Source of the DNA: Flavobacteriaceae bacterium MAR_2009_75
GTDB lineage: Bacteria > Bacteroidota > Bacteroidia > Flavobacteriales > Flavobacteriaceae
Direction: 5' to 3'
Length of the DNA: 64,000 nucleotides
Assembly: GCA_002813285.1 (NCBI GenBank)
Contig: PHTZ01000001.1
Coordinates: forward strand, 952,501-1,016,500
Part shown: positions 1 through 7,913 of the stretch, in pieces
Position numbering within the stretch: the first letter of the stretch is position 1
How the letters are laid out: the number at the start of each line of letters is the position of its first letter
The notes under the pieces: generated by a model
Seen by the model: only the letters and a program-made list of their open reading frames with translations
What the model was told of the DNA's origin: nothing
The model's database searches: none
Position numbers and translations under genes: made by a program

Positions 1-197
1 AAAAACTGAACCAATGGGGTTCGTATTCATACGATGAAAGCGCAGACGCCTTAAGAGTAAGTGTACCTAGTAAAGCTGACAGTAGCTCTCTTGAAGAATT
101 TTCTATAGCCTTTAAAGAAGTTGAAAATGGTGCTCATATGGTTATAGGATGGGAAAAAACGCGTGTAGCTGTACCTATAACTTTTACTAAGATGTAA
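1..197 (+). CDS. DUF2911 family protein, C-terminal part (5' end outside window)
   Basis: An open frame enters from the left edge and ends at TAA 195-197. The 64 visible residues contain WGSYSYDESADAL, then a stretch rich in RVSVP and EEF, and end near GWEKTRVAVPITF. This pattern (a WGSYSYDE turn, then RV.V, then a final W-E-x-T-x-V-x-V-P-I strand) matches my memory of the C-terminus of DUF2911, a family of small secreted beta-rich proteins of unknown function common in Bacteroidota. The start and any signal peptide lie outside the window. A hairpin terminator follows 25 bp downstream, so the gene ends its transcription unit. Confidence 0.75.
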   Translation, partial: KLNQWGSYSYDESADALRVSVPSKADSSSLEEFSIAFKEVENGAHMVIGWEKTRVAVPITFTKM

Positions 198-222
198 AAT
201 TTCTTTGAGAAACCAATAATTG

Positions 223-252
223 AAAAACCGAAGTGAGTACTTCGGTTTTTTT
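223..252 (+). terminator. Rho-independent terminator after the DUF2911 gene
   Basis: The arm AAAACCGAAG pairs with CTTCGGTTTT around a 6-base loop, followed by a run of T. It lies between the converging DUF2911 and amidohydrolase genes. The A-run on the other side means it could also serve the minus-strand gene ending at 278. Confidence 0.85.
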
Positions 253-277
253 ATTCTATAGTCAGCCGAATCTAAAG

Positions 278-1894
278 CTATCTCGCGATACCATCGATAT
301 AGGTTTTTTCCACCTGTATGTCAGGTATCTTTTCAATTGGCACACTCATTATATCTTCATCAAGAATTACAAAATCTGCAAATTTACCTACCTCGATACT
401 TCCTTTCTCATCTTCTTCAAAATTGGAATAAGCAGCCCAAACGGTCATGCCCCTTAAAGCCTCTTCACGAGACAAAGCCTCGTTCATTTGAAAACCTCCT
501 TCAGGATGCTTTTCTAAATCCTGTCTTGAAACAGCTGCGTAAAAAGTTAGAAACGGACTTACTTGCTCCACCGGAAAATCAGTACCCAAAGCTACTAACC
601 CTGCCTTATCTAAAAGCGTTTTATAGGCGTACGCACCCTTGATTCGTTTATCGCCCAACCTATCTTTGGCCCAATACATGTCGCTCGTGGCATGGGTAGG
701 CTGTATTGAGGGTATAATTCCCTGTTCAAAAAAATTGAAATCAATTTCATCAATTACCTGAGCGTGTTCAATTTTCCAACGTCTATCGGTTTTCCCTGAG
801 AGTACATCTTGATAGGCTCTTAAAACAACGGCATTGGCAGAATCACCAATGGCATGTGTATTCATTTGAAAGTCAGAGCGTGCTAACTTTCTTGCTAAAC
901 TCTCTATGGAGTCAACAGGTGTGACCATTGCGCCGTAATGGTTATGCTTATCTGAATACTCTTGTTTCAACGCAGCTCCACGAGAACCCAAAGCACCATC
1001 TCCATATACTTTGACCGAACGTACGTTCAACTTCTCCGTCTTTACAGGGCCTTGTTCTATAAAATAATCGACCTCTTTTGCATAATTGCTGACCATGGCA
1101 TAAACACGAATAGATAACTCACCTGTTCTTTGCAAGCTATCGATCAACTCAATTGTAGAGCGATCAATACCGGCATCATTGACGGTTGTCAATCCATACT
1201 CGAAACAAATTTTTTCAGCATCTTTTAAAGCCTCAATACGTGTATTTAAATCGGGTGCAGGAATTACGGCATCTATCAATTGCATTGGGTTATCGACCAG
1301 TACTCCGGTTAATCCCGTAGGACCAACAATAATTTCACCACCAGCTACTTTCGTATTTTCGTCTATCTGCGCTAAATTAAGTGCAGCCTGATTTACCAAG
1401 AAGGCATGACCGTCTATTCTGCTCAATGCAACCGGTGTATCGGGGAATAATTCGTCTAGCTCCTTTCTTGTCGGAAAGTCCTTTTCTAGCCAATCATTTT
1501 GGTCCCAACCATGACCGATAATAAAGTCTTTATTGTTTTCTTTCTGAAAGTCTTTAACCCTTTGCAACACCTCATCATAACTTTTGGTACCGGTCAAATC
1601 AACAGATTGCTGATTGAGACCCAAATTATAAAAGTGGCAATGAGCATCTATTAAACCCGGTATTATCGTCTTTTCTTGGGCGTTAATAATTTGGGCTGAA
1701 TCGTATTTTTCAAGAATGACCTCGGATTTATCAACTGCCAGAAATTTCCCTTGGTGAACGGCAAAGGCCTCATTTTTAGAAAAATCTTCATCAACGGTAT
1801 ATACATTAGCATTTATAACAATTAAATCAACAATCTGCTTATCAGGCTTACAGCAAAAAAATAACAAGGCCAATAAAGGAAGAATTCTTGTCAT
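278..1894 (-). CDS. Amidohydrolase family lipoprotein (YtcJ/NfdA-like, Amidohydro_3)
   Basis: A 538-residue metal-dependent hydrolase of the amidohydrolase superfamily, YtcJ-like branch (relatives include N-substituted formamide deformylase). The N-terminus is a short hydrophobic segment ending in a Cys pair at residues 14-15, so the product is probably a lipoprotein. The metal-binding HxH (DAHCH, about residues 83-87) opens the TIM barrel. Later family motifs are KVYGDGALGSRGA, THAIGD and LGTDFPVE, the last carrying the expected catalytic Asp. The C-terminal strands (GKFADFVILDED) complete the small beta domain. Length is normal for the family. The substrate cannot be told from sequence. The next gene upstream is 84 bp away on the same strand and unrelated. 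Confidence 0.9.
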   Translation of the reverse strand: MTRILPLLALLFFCCKPDKQIVDLIVINANVYTVDEDFSKNEAFAVHQGKFLAVDKSEVILEKYDSAQIINAQEKTIIPGLIDAHCHFYNLGLNQQSVDLTGTKSYDEVLQRVKDFQKENNKDFIIGHGWDQNDWLEKDFPTRKELDELFPDTPVALSRIDGHAFLVNQAALNLAQIDENTKVAGGEIIVGPTGLTGVLVDNPMQLIDAVIPAPDLNTRIEALKDAEKICFEYGLTTVNDAGIDRSTIELIDSLQRTGELSIRVYAMVSNYAKEVDYFIEQGPVKTEKLNVRSVKVYGDGALGSRGAALKQEYSDKHNHYGAMVTPVDSIESLARKLARSDFQMNTHAIGDSANAVVLRAYQDVLSGKTDRRWKIEHAQVIDEIDFNFFEQGIIPSIQPTHATSDMYWAKDRLGDKRIKGAYAYKTLLDKAGLVALGTDFPVEQVSPFLTFYAAVSRQDLEKHPEGGFQMNEALSREEALRGMTVWAAYSNFEEDEKGSIEVGKFADFVILDEDIMSVPIEKIPDIQVEKTYIDGIAR

Positions 1895-1978
1895 AAAAGG
1901 AAATATTTAGAGCATACAACATCAATAGTTGCTAACGAAAAAAGCTCGTTCTTGAAAATCTTTTAGAATAGCAAAAAC

Positions 1979-2404
1979 TTATTGAGGCTTAACGCGATTT
2001 CCTTGAATGCTATACGATCCTTGAGATGATGAACTACTACCCGAAATAGTATCGCCATCAGCTACAAGCTTAACCGTAACCATGGTACCTTCTATTGATA
2101 AATCGAAACTGACCTTATTACCCTCTACACTTACATTAGAACCCTTGAGAGCACCACCGGCCAATTGCACCTCGACACCATACTCATCATTTTCATTGAA
2201 GATAGAAATGAGTCCTGTGCTATATTCAGGTGGAGCGTTCTCTACCGTATATTTCCAGACCCCATCGACATTATCAACTATTTCTTGGGGATTATTGAAG
2301 CTTTGTAAATTTACCGACACGAATTCTGAAGCCTGTAAGGCGGAAAAAGAGGTCAGTAAAATCATCAAACCTAAAAATTTTGAATACCTACTATTATTTT
2401 TCAT
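1979..2404 (-). CDS. Small secreted protein of unknown function
   Basis: 141 residues from the ATG at 2404, chosen because it places a typical signal peptide (MKNNSRYSKF, then a hydrophobic stretch ending LQAS) at the start. A longer in-frame extension to 2491 would bury the signal and overlap the upstream gene. The mature part is short, predicted beta-rich and ends in a Ser-rich turn (SGSSSSSQGSYSIQGN). It resembles small periplasmic beta proteins often encoded next to hydrolases, but I recognise no named family. It lies 84 bp before the amidohydrolase on the same strand and may be cotranscribed with it. Confidence 0.65.
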   Translation of the reverse strand: MKNNSRYSKFLGLMILLTSFSALQASEFVSVNLQSFNNPQEIVDNVDGVWKYTVENAPPEYSTGLISIFNENDEYGVEVQLAGGALKGSNVSVEGNKVSFDLSIEGTMVTVKLVADGDTISGSSSSSQGSYSIQGNRVKPQ

Positions 2405-2462
2405 TTTATAAACGGTTTTATTGTAACTAAAGATAAGTTTTTTCTTCCATAAAAAATCAAGC

Positions 2463-3227
2463 TCATTTTTTAGATCGAGAAGACCTGACATCTTTTATTT
2501 TTACATAAATTAACTTTTTACGGCCTTTATTATCCTCTCGGCGATCTACTTCAATTTTATCGATCGAACTGATCAATGGGGTCAATTTCTGAAAGCCATA
2601 GTTACGAGAATCGAAATTAGGCTGCTTTTTTTGTAAAAGGCTGCCTACATCACCCAAAAAAGCCCAACCATCATCATCAGCAACATCATCTATAGTTGAC
2701 GTAATTAGCTTAATATCTTTTGCGGTAATTCTATCTACACTGCTTTTTGTACTTTTTTTATTCTTGACATCATCAACTGAAACCTCATCATCGCTTTGAT
2801 TCTTCAAAATCTCAATATATATGAATCGATCACAGGCAACAATAAATGGGTTAGGGGTTTTCTTTTCACCAATACCGTAAACCTGCATACCGGCTTCCCG
2901 TAACCGTGTAGCCAAGCGTGTAAAGTCACTATCACTGCTTACGATACAGAAACCATTGACCTTGCCCGAATACAAAATATCCATAGCATCAATAATCATT
3001 GCGGAATCTGTGGCATTTTTTCCTTGGGTATAGCCGTATTGTTGAATGGGGGTAATGGCATTTTCGAGTAGCACATTTTTCCATTTGCCCAAGCGAGGAT
3101 TCGTCCAATCGCCATAGATACGCTTTATCGTTGGGTTACCGTATTTGGCAATCTCTTCCATCATTTCCTTTACGTAAGCAGAAGGTATATTGTCTCCATC
3201 AATGAGTACCGCTAAGTTCAAATCCAT
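2463..3227 (-). CDS. NYN domain protein with C-terminal OST-HTH/LOTUS domain
   Basis: 254 residues from ATG 3227, chosen because the NYN fold starts at once with LAVLIDGDN; an in-frame ATG 69 bp upstream is possible. The PIN-like NYN nuclease domain (residues about 3-150) shows the acidic residues expected for Mg binding: IDGDN, TDSAMIIDAMD and SSDSDFTRLA. After a charged linker, residues about 180-245 (GWAFLGDVGSLLQ, then FDSRNYGFQKLTPLI) form an OST-HTH/LOTUS RNA-binding module. The architecture is that of LabA/YacP-like or MARF1-like proteins, inferred to be an RNA-binding RNase. It is divergent from the DUF2975 gene across an AT-rich 158-bp gap. Confidence 0.85.
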   Translation of the reverse strand: MDLNLAVLIDGDNIPSAYVKEMMEEIAKYGNPTIKRIYGDWTNPRLGKWKNVLLENAITPIQQYGYTQGKNATDSAMIIDAMDILYSGKVNGFCIVSSDSDFTRLATRLREAGMQVYGIGEKKTPNPFIVACDRFIYIEILKNQSDDEVSVDDVKNKKSTKSSVDRITAKDIKLITSTIDDVADDDGWAFLGDVGSLLQKKQPNFDSRNYGFQKLTPLISSIDKIEVDRREDNKGRKKLIYVKIKDVRSSRSKK

Positions 3228-3321
3228 ATTTTCTTTTGATTTATCGCAATATACGCGGATTTTTTCAGCGCTACTACTATACACTTGGCAATCCATCTAA
3301 TGAACATGAAAATAATTATTT

Positions 3322-3341
3322 AACAATAAAAATTTATTGTT
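3322..3341. promoter_or_regulatory. 20-bp palindrome (9-2-9), candidate operator
   Basis: AACAATAAA and TTTATTGTT form perfect inverted arms with a 2-base centre. It lies in the divergent gap, 45 bp before the DUF2975-XRE operon and about 95 bp before the NYN gene. The small XRE protein encoded nearby is an obvious candidate ligand. The region is very AT-rich, so chance symmetry is possible. Confidence 0.4.
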
Positions 3342-3385
3342 TATCAATAATTTTTTGTTGATTTACAGTTATTAAATAATATTTT

Positions 3386-4030
3386 ATGGAAAGGGAAACA
3401 AAATCACACGGCGGACCACTCATTGGCTTTCTACATACATTCTTTAGGGTAATATTTTTTCTATTTGCAATATCCATTTTATTTTGGGCCCTGTACAGTT
3501 TTTTTGTTTTCGCAACAGATGCACCTGCCCTACACATGGAATTTCCTGTTCTATTCTCTATTGAGAGCAACCTCAAGTGGCAAAACCCTCAAATTTTTGA
3601 GTCCTCAAACTTTTACTTACATAATTCAATAGGAACTATAAGTGCTGATTTTTTACCTAAAAGGTTTTTGGCCATTTATAGTTTAATTTCTTTGGCTGCA
3701 AATTTATGCGCACTCTTTGCTATAAAATATGTGATACGAATTCTCGAAGCAGTACAATCAGGTAACTTTCTAGTTGTGGAAAATGCCAATAGACTTCGGG
3801 CAATAGCTATATTTGGTATTACACTTTTTTTTATAGATAAGGTGGCAACTACCTATTCAGCCTATTACTTCAGTAATCAACTTGAGTTGAGCAATTTAAA
3901 TTTCACTAGTATGAATATCTTTTCTTTTCAACATTTAGAATTTATTTTTGGCTCTCTTTTTCTCCTGGTAATTGCCGAAGCTTTCAAAATAGGCGCTCAA
4001 TTAAAAAAAGAGAATGATCTTACCATATAA
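3386..4030 (+). CDS. DUF2975 membrane protein
   Basis: 214 residues with four predicted membrane helices: about 15-45, 95-115, 140-160 and 185-205. Between helices 1 and 2 is an external loop of about 45 residues. The helix layout, the conserved segment ILEAVQSGNFLVVENANRLR before helix 3, and an XRE regulator 9 bp downstream are the known DUF2975 plus YozG-type pair. Function is unknown. By analogy with other membrane-protein/regulator pairs it may modulate the regulator, but this is inference. The start ATG follows a very AT-rich leader with no Shine-Dalgarno motif. Confidence 0.85.
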   Translation: MERETKSHGGPLIGFLHTFFRVIFFLFAISILFWALYSFFVFATDAPALHMEFPVLFSIESNLKWQNPQIFESSNFYLHNSIGTISADFLPKRFLAIYSLISLAANLCALFAIKYVIRILEAVQSGNFLVVENANRLRAIAIFGITLFFIDKVATTYSAYYFSNQLELSNLNFTSMNIFSFQHLEFIFGSLFLLVIAEAFKIGAQLKKENDLTI

Positions 4031-4039
4031 ATACATCAT

Positions 4040-4246
4040 ATGTCTATAATTGTAAATCTTGATGTAATGTTAGCTTCTAGAAAAATGTCGTTGACCGAGC
4101 TTTCTGATAAAGTGGGAATTACCATGTCTAATCTTTCCATCTTAAAACAAGGCAAGGCCAAGGCAATTCGGTTTAGCACCTTAAATGCCATTTGCGAAGT
4201 ACTCGAATGCCAACCTGGTGATATTTTAGAATACAGACAAGATTAG
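4040..4246 (+). CDS. Small XRE-family (Cro/CI-type) transcriptional regulator
   Basis: 68 residues that are nearly all helix-turn-helix. Residues about 10-60 read as the five-helix Cro/CI fold: MLASRKMSLTELSDKVGI, recognition helix region TMSNLSILKQGKAKAIRFS, then TLNAICEVLECQPGDIL. The ending GDILEY is the hallmark of YozG-like regulators. It starts 9 bp after the DUF2975 gene, so the two form an operon. A palindrome upstream of the operon could be its binding site. Confidence 0.9.
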   Translation: MSIIVNLDVMLASRKMSLTELSDKVGITMSNLSILKQGKAKAIRFSTLNAICEVLECQPGDILEYRQD

Positions 4247-4289
4247 CCGGCTCGTAAATTTGGTGATAGGTTATTTGACTTAACTTCAT

Positions 4290-4297
4290 TAAGTTTG
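4290..4297 (+). promoter_or_regulatory. Bacteroidota -7 box (TAAGTTTG) of the NIPSNAP gene
   Basis: TAAGTTTG fits the TAnnTTTG consensus and lies 25 bp before the start at 4323. No well-spaced -33 TTG is seen. Confidence 0.55.
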
Positions 4298-4322
4298 GTA
4301 CCGTTCAAACCAAAACTATAAT

Positions 4323-5114
4323 ATGAAAAATCTAGCCATACGTAAACCGTTTACTTGTCTTATACTACTAATGACAGTTGCACTCAGTTCAAATGCTCAA
4401 GACCAAAAGCGTGAGTTCTATCAACTTAAAACCTACACGGTTAAAGATGAAGATCAAGAATCTCGAATGGACTCCTACTTAAAAAATGCTTACCTCCCCG
4501 CACTGAAAAGGGCTAATATTAATGATGTTGGAGTTTTCAAATTCAGGCCTAATAACTACCTACTGGCCAATAAAATTTATGTACTTATACCTTTCAAGTC
4601 GCTAGAGCAATTCTCGAAACTAGATGACATGCTCGCACAAGATAAAACATATATTTCGGCAGGCACAGATTATATCAATGCCAAATATGATAATCCACCC
4701 TACGAACGGATCAATTCAACCTTGATGCGGGCTTTTACCGAAATGCCACAAATGCGGGCTTCGGCTGTCGAGGGCGAAAAAGAAGACAGGGTTTATGAAC
4801 TTCGCAGCTATGAATCACCAACAGAAGCTACTTATCAAAATAAGGTAGACATGTTTAATACTGGCGGAGAAGTTGAGTTATTTGAGTCTTTAGGGTTCAA
4901 TGCTGTTTTTTATGCGGAAGTCATTTCAGGCGACCGTATGCCCAACTTAATGTATATGACGACTTTTTCTGACATGAAAACTAGAGATGCAAAATGGGAA
5001 GCCTTTTTTAGTTCTGACAAATGGGGCGTTTTGAAGAATGACCCAAAGTATCAAAACAATATGAACAAGGCAGATAAATTATTGCTTTACCCTACCGAAT
5101 ACTCGGCATATTAA
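4323..5114 (+). CDS. Secreted NIPSNAP family protein
   Basis: 263 residues with a signal peptide (cut expected after SSNAQ, about residue 25). Two NIPSNAP repeats follow. The first begins FYQLKTYTVKDEDQ (residues about 32-130). The second begins VYELRSYESPTEATYQNKVDMF (about 157-255) with the family features NAVFYAEVISG and LMYMTTFSDM.TRDAKWEAF. NIPSNAP proteins are small dimeric alpha-beta barrels; bacterial members are often secreted and of unknown role. The gene has its own candidate promoter. Its stop overlaps the 3' end of the convergent OmpA gene by 4 bp. Confidence 0.9.
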   Translation: MKNLAIRKPFTCLILLMTVALSSNAQDQKREFYQLKTYTVKDEDQESRMDSYLKNAYLPALKRANINDVGVFKFRPNNYLLANKIYVLIPFKSLEQFSKLDDMLAQDKTYISAGTDYINAKYDNPPYERINSTLMRAFTEMPQMRASAVEGEKEDRVYELRSYESPTEATYQNKVDMFNTGGEVELFESLGFNAVFYAEVISGDRMPNLMYMTTFSDMKTRDAKWEAFFSSDKWGVLKNDPKYQNNMNKADKLLLYPTEYSAY

Positions 5115-6244
5115 AGATTGGTATTTCGACCGGAGGGCTTCGAAATTATAAATTCTACCCTTCGGTTCTGTTGTCTTCCTACTTCCGTTTTGTTGCTTGA
5201 TATGGGCTCTTCACCGCCATAGCCCTTGTAAATTACCCTACCTTTCTCTAACCCCATTTTAATTAAATGCTCAGCAACTATTCGAGCACGCTTGGTAGAT
5301 AGTCTATAATTATAGTCTTTCGAACCTATATTATCGGTATGCCCATTTATAGTAATTCTCGCTTGTTCATTTTGTAGCAAATACTCAATAACCTCCTGTA
5401 GTTCGGTTTCAGCTTTCGACGTTATTTTAAATTTATCGAACTTAAAAAGAACGTTTTCGAAAACATGGGTCTTATCGAGCTCAATTTGAACAGAAGACCT
5501 TAGGCCCACTTCTTTCACTGTAGTATTTGTTGGTTGCACCTTGGTCAATTTGAACATATCAACATAATAATAAGCGCCCTGTTTGGCATTTCTTTTGGTC
5601 TTAAAAAGTCGAGTGCGCTTGTTATTCTTGAAATTTCCCATTATCAAATGCCTCTCAGTTCCTTTCGCGACAAATTGCGTGTGAACCAATATCCAATCTT
5701 GGGTGTCTGAATAAAAATTACTGTAACCGATTTCCATAAAGCTATAATCATTTTCCTTTTGTTGGTATAATAACTTTTTAGAAAGCACTTTCTTCGTAGT
5801 TAAATTGATGGCATCTTTGGCCAACAACATTCCAAACTCCTTAATGGCGAAATCGGAACGTTCAGCAAGACTGACATAGAAGGAAATTTGATATTTTTCT
5901 CCCTTTATCAAGGGGCCATTTAATTCTGCCTGTAGATATTCTCTATAGTCATCTGGCGCGTACAAATAAAGTCCGGCATAGCCGACACCAAAATCAGCCG
6001 TTTGAGCACCATTGAAGTTCTCCGGTGTACCCATCTCTTCACTACAACCATTAAAATAATCGGTTGAACCACCTGTCGGTGTTGACCAATCTTTAACGTC
6101 TGAATCAAAATTACCTAAATGTTCAGGGCAATTTATGAAGCTTTCAAAACTGGGGTTTTTTATTAAATTTTGAGCATAGCTTATTTCTGATGCAAGAAGT
6201 AAAATGAGTAGTTGCACTTTAACAGCCAGAAATGTACGGAGCAT
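5111..6244 (-). CDS. OmpA family protein
   Basis: 377 residues with a signal peptide (MLRTFLAVKVQ..., cut after SYAQ, about residue 25). Residues about 26-235 are a beta-rich carbohydrate-binding-like domain starting NLIKNPSFESFINCP, a form common in Bacteroidota OmpA proteins. The C-terminal OmpA/MotB domain (about 260-370) carries the peptidoglycan-binding signature ITINGHTDNIGSKDYNYRLS, then KRARIVAEHL and RRVEF. The Asp and Arg that hold diaminopimelate are present. It is inferred to be an outer-membrane or periplasmic anchor to peptidoglycan. Confidence 0.9.
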   Translation of the reverse strand: MLRTFLAVKVQLLILLLASEISYAQNLIKNPSFESFINCPEHLGNFDSDVKDWSTPTGGSTDYFNGCSEEMGTPENFNGAQTADFGVGYAGLYLYAPDDYREYLQAELNGPLIKGEKYQISFYVSLAERSDFAIKEFGMLLAKDAINLTTKKVLSKKLLYQQKENDYSFMEIGYSNFYSDTQDWILVHTQFVAKGTERHLIMGNFKNNKRTRLFKTKRNAKQGAYYYVDMFKLTKVQPTNTTVKEVGLRSSVQIELDKTHVFENVLFKFDKFKITSKAETELQEVIEYLLQNEQARITINGHTDNIGSKDYNYRLSTKRARIVAEHLIKMGLEKGRVIYKGYGGEEPISSNKTEVGRQQNRRVEFIISKPSGRNTNL

Positions 6245-6314
6245 TTTGAAGGGTTTAATCCTCTAAAAATATAAAATATTAGAAAACAGCGGACAAGACC
6301 TGTTTTGTAATGAC

Positions 6315-7151
6315 TTAAAGAGAATCCATATACTCATGGATCAGGTCAACACCTTCATCATGAAGTTTCGTTACGCCAATTAACGGCATTGACGGACCAT
6401 AGGCAGGCGAAGTCTCGACCCTACTCTTGATATCGTCTTTAAATTCAACAATCAAACTTTCGGTCAAGGCCGTTTCGTACCTAAAGTCAGGTCGACCTTC
6501 GTTGTTTGAATTATGTAGCCCACCAGGCTGGTGACAATGTGCACAGTTGACATCTATATAAGCTCGTGTACGACCCTCCAGCGAAAAAGAAGAATCCGCC
6601 CAATCTGGTAAACGCTCAACTTGAGTAAGTTCTGGTGCACCGGCCAACAATTCTTTATCTATAAAATATTGCAATTGATTCTTACCGTTATATACAAAAT
6701 TGAGATTACGCGCTTTAGGGCCTATAGGTATAGTAACATCATTCACATTATGGCATTGGGTGCAATTAATTGTAAACGGAACTTGATAATTGACAGTTCG
6801 GCTTTCGCCTAAATTGTCTATCCAATTCACGGTAACCGTAGGTGCACTGTTTGAAAATACCGCATCGGTCTGGTTTTCGTTCCAAAGGTAATTGCCCATA
6901 TTCCAAGAGCCCCCTGTCTTTATAAGAAGTCTTGTTTCTATCAGTTTTCGCCCTGCATCAGGATTTCTTTCATCGTTCAGGTAATAAAATGTTTTACTGA
7001 TAACAGTACCATCGGGAAACTGTAAAAGCCCCTCATCGCTATAGGTCATTTGACCACCTTCCGGTAGAGAAATAGTTCTAAACTTATATGCATAGTCAGT
7101 ATACAGTTGAGTACTTAGGCTGTATTCATGCGAAGTATTATGGGTAATCAA
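6315..7151 (-). CDS. Diheme c-type cytochrome domain (TIGR03806-like), C-terminal part of a frameshifted gene
   Basis: The frame from TTG 7151 encodes most of a TIGR03806-type domain: LYTDYAYKFRTISLPEGGQM, then FPDGTVISKTFYY, ETRLLIKT, and two heme sites, CTQCH and CAHCH. The frame is open upstream to 7190 without an ATG. Joining it to the preceding frame at the CCCC run near 7159-7162 gives a continuous family sequence (LSDLQIFRGSPADLITH). It is therefore most likely the distal part of the gene starting near 7792 rather than a separate gene, unless translation is coupled at the 4-bp overlap. It probably served periplasmic electron transfer. Confidence 0.7.
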   Translation of the reverse strand: MITHNTSHEYSLSTQLYTDYAYKFRTISLPEGGQMTYSDEGLLQFPDGTVISKTFYYLNDERNPDAGRKLIETRLLIKTGGSWNMGNYLWNENQTDAVFSNSAPTVTVNWIDNLGESRTVNYQVPFTINCTQCHNVNDVTIPIGPKARNLNFVYNGKNQLQYFIDKELLAGAPELTQVERLPDWADSSFSLEGRTRAYIDVNCAHCHQPGGLHNSNNEGRPDFRYETALTESLIVEFKDDIKSRVETSPAYGPSMPLIGVTKLHDEGVDLIHEYMDSL

Positions 7152-7792
7152 ATCTGCGGGGAGCCTCGAAATATCTGAAGATCTGATAACTTAGGTAAAA
7201 ACTCGGCCACTACATAGACCGTATCATCTACATACGGGTTAGTATTGGCAGAAACTTCTTCTCCGTTAGTAAATCCGTCAGCATCACAATCAGAATTGGC
7301 CCATACACTATTTTGGGCATTATAGCCTTCATAATTCTCGTCTTGAACAGGGTCGCAAGGGTTGTCTTTATCCGTTCCGTTTGCGACTTCCTGAAAATCG
7401 GGCACACCATCGCCATCTGAATCTTTCGATTCATTAACGAAAGGATCTGTATTATCACTTAGCTCTTGAGCATTCGAAATGCCATCGGTATCACAATCCG
7501 CCCCTAACCAAGTAGTATTGTTGACATCATATCCCGTATACCCTGAGCTCGGTTTTGGATCGCAAGGGTTGTTCTTGTTTGTACCATTTAAAGTTTCTTG
7601 CTCATCGGTAATGCCATCGCCATCAGTATCGATATCTGCGGATGAGGATGCTCCGTCATCAGATTTACAGGCCGCAAAAATCAAAACGGCCATAATCAAT
7701 AAAAAACCGCTAAGTTTTTTAATCCAAAGATTTTGGGGAAAGGCGAACATAGAAATGCTCATCCTAAGAGAAAATTGCGGCAAATGCAACAT
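7148..7792 (-). CDS. Lipoprotein with calcium-binding type-3-like repeats, N-terminal part of a frameshifted cytochrome gene
   Basis: 214 residues. A lipoprotein signal ends in LIFAAC (Cys near residue 42 from the first start; the ATGs at residues 11 or 15 give a more normal signal). Acidic repeats follow, of the thrombospondin type 3 kind: DTDGDGITDEQE, DCDTDGISNAQE, DSDGDGVPDFQE, DCDADGFTNGEE. These are Ca-binding linkers common in Bacteroidota surface proteins. The last residues, LPKLSDLQIFRGSP, are the beginning of the cytochrome domain that continues in the other frame. The stop at 7148 thus looks like the result of a lost C in a CCCC run. Confidence 0.75.
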   Translation of the reverse strand: MLHLPQFSLRMSISMFAFPQNLWIKKLSGFLLIMAVLIFAACKSDDGASSSADIDTDGDGITDEQETLNGTNKNNPCDPKPSSGYTGYDVNNTTWLGADCDTDGISNAQELSDNTDPFVNESKDSDGDGVPDFQEVANGTDKDNPCDPVQDENYEGYNAQNSVWANSDCDADGFTNGEEVSANTNPYVDDTVYVVAEFLPKLSDLQIFRGSPQI

Positions 7793-7913
7793 AGTTAATA
7801 ATTATCTTCAATAGCAATTACAACAAAAATAATCAATAGCTAAGAATACCCCTATTGCAATAGACAAGTACCCTTTAAAATCGGTTTATGTGCTTCTCAC
7901 ACTACTAAAATCC

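Noticed and set aside
3334-3576. Minus-strand 80-residue open frame in front of the NYN gene
   Set aside because: It is antisense to the start of the DUF2975 gene and has no recognisable protein features.
6315-7792. Two independent genes with a 4-bp overlap, translationally coupled
   Set aside because: The downstream frame has no ATG near its start and lacks a signal peptide although it binds heme; the family sequence is continuous across the junction, so a frameshift is more likely.
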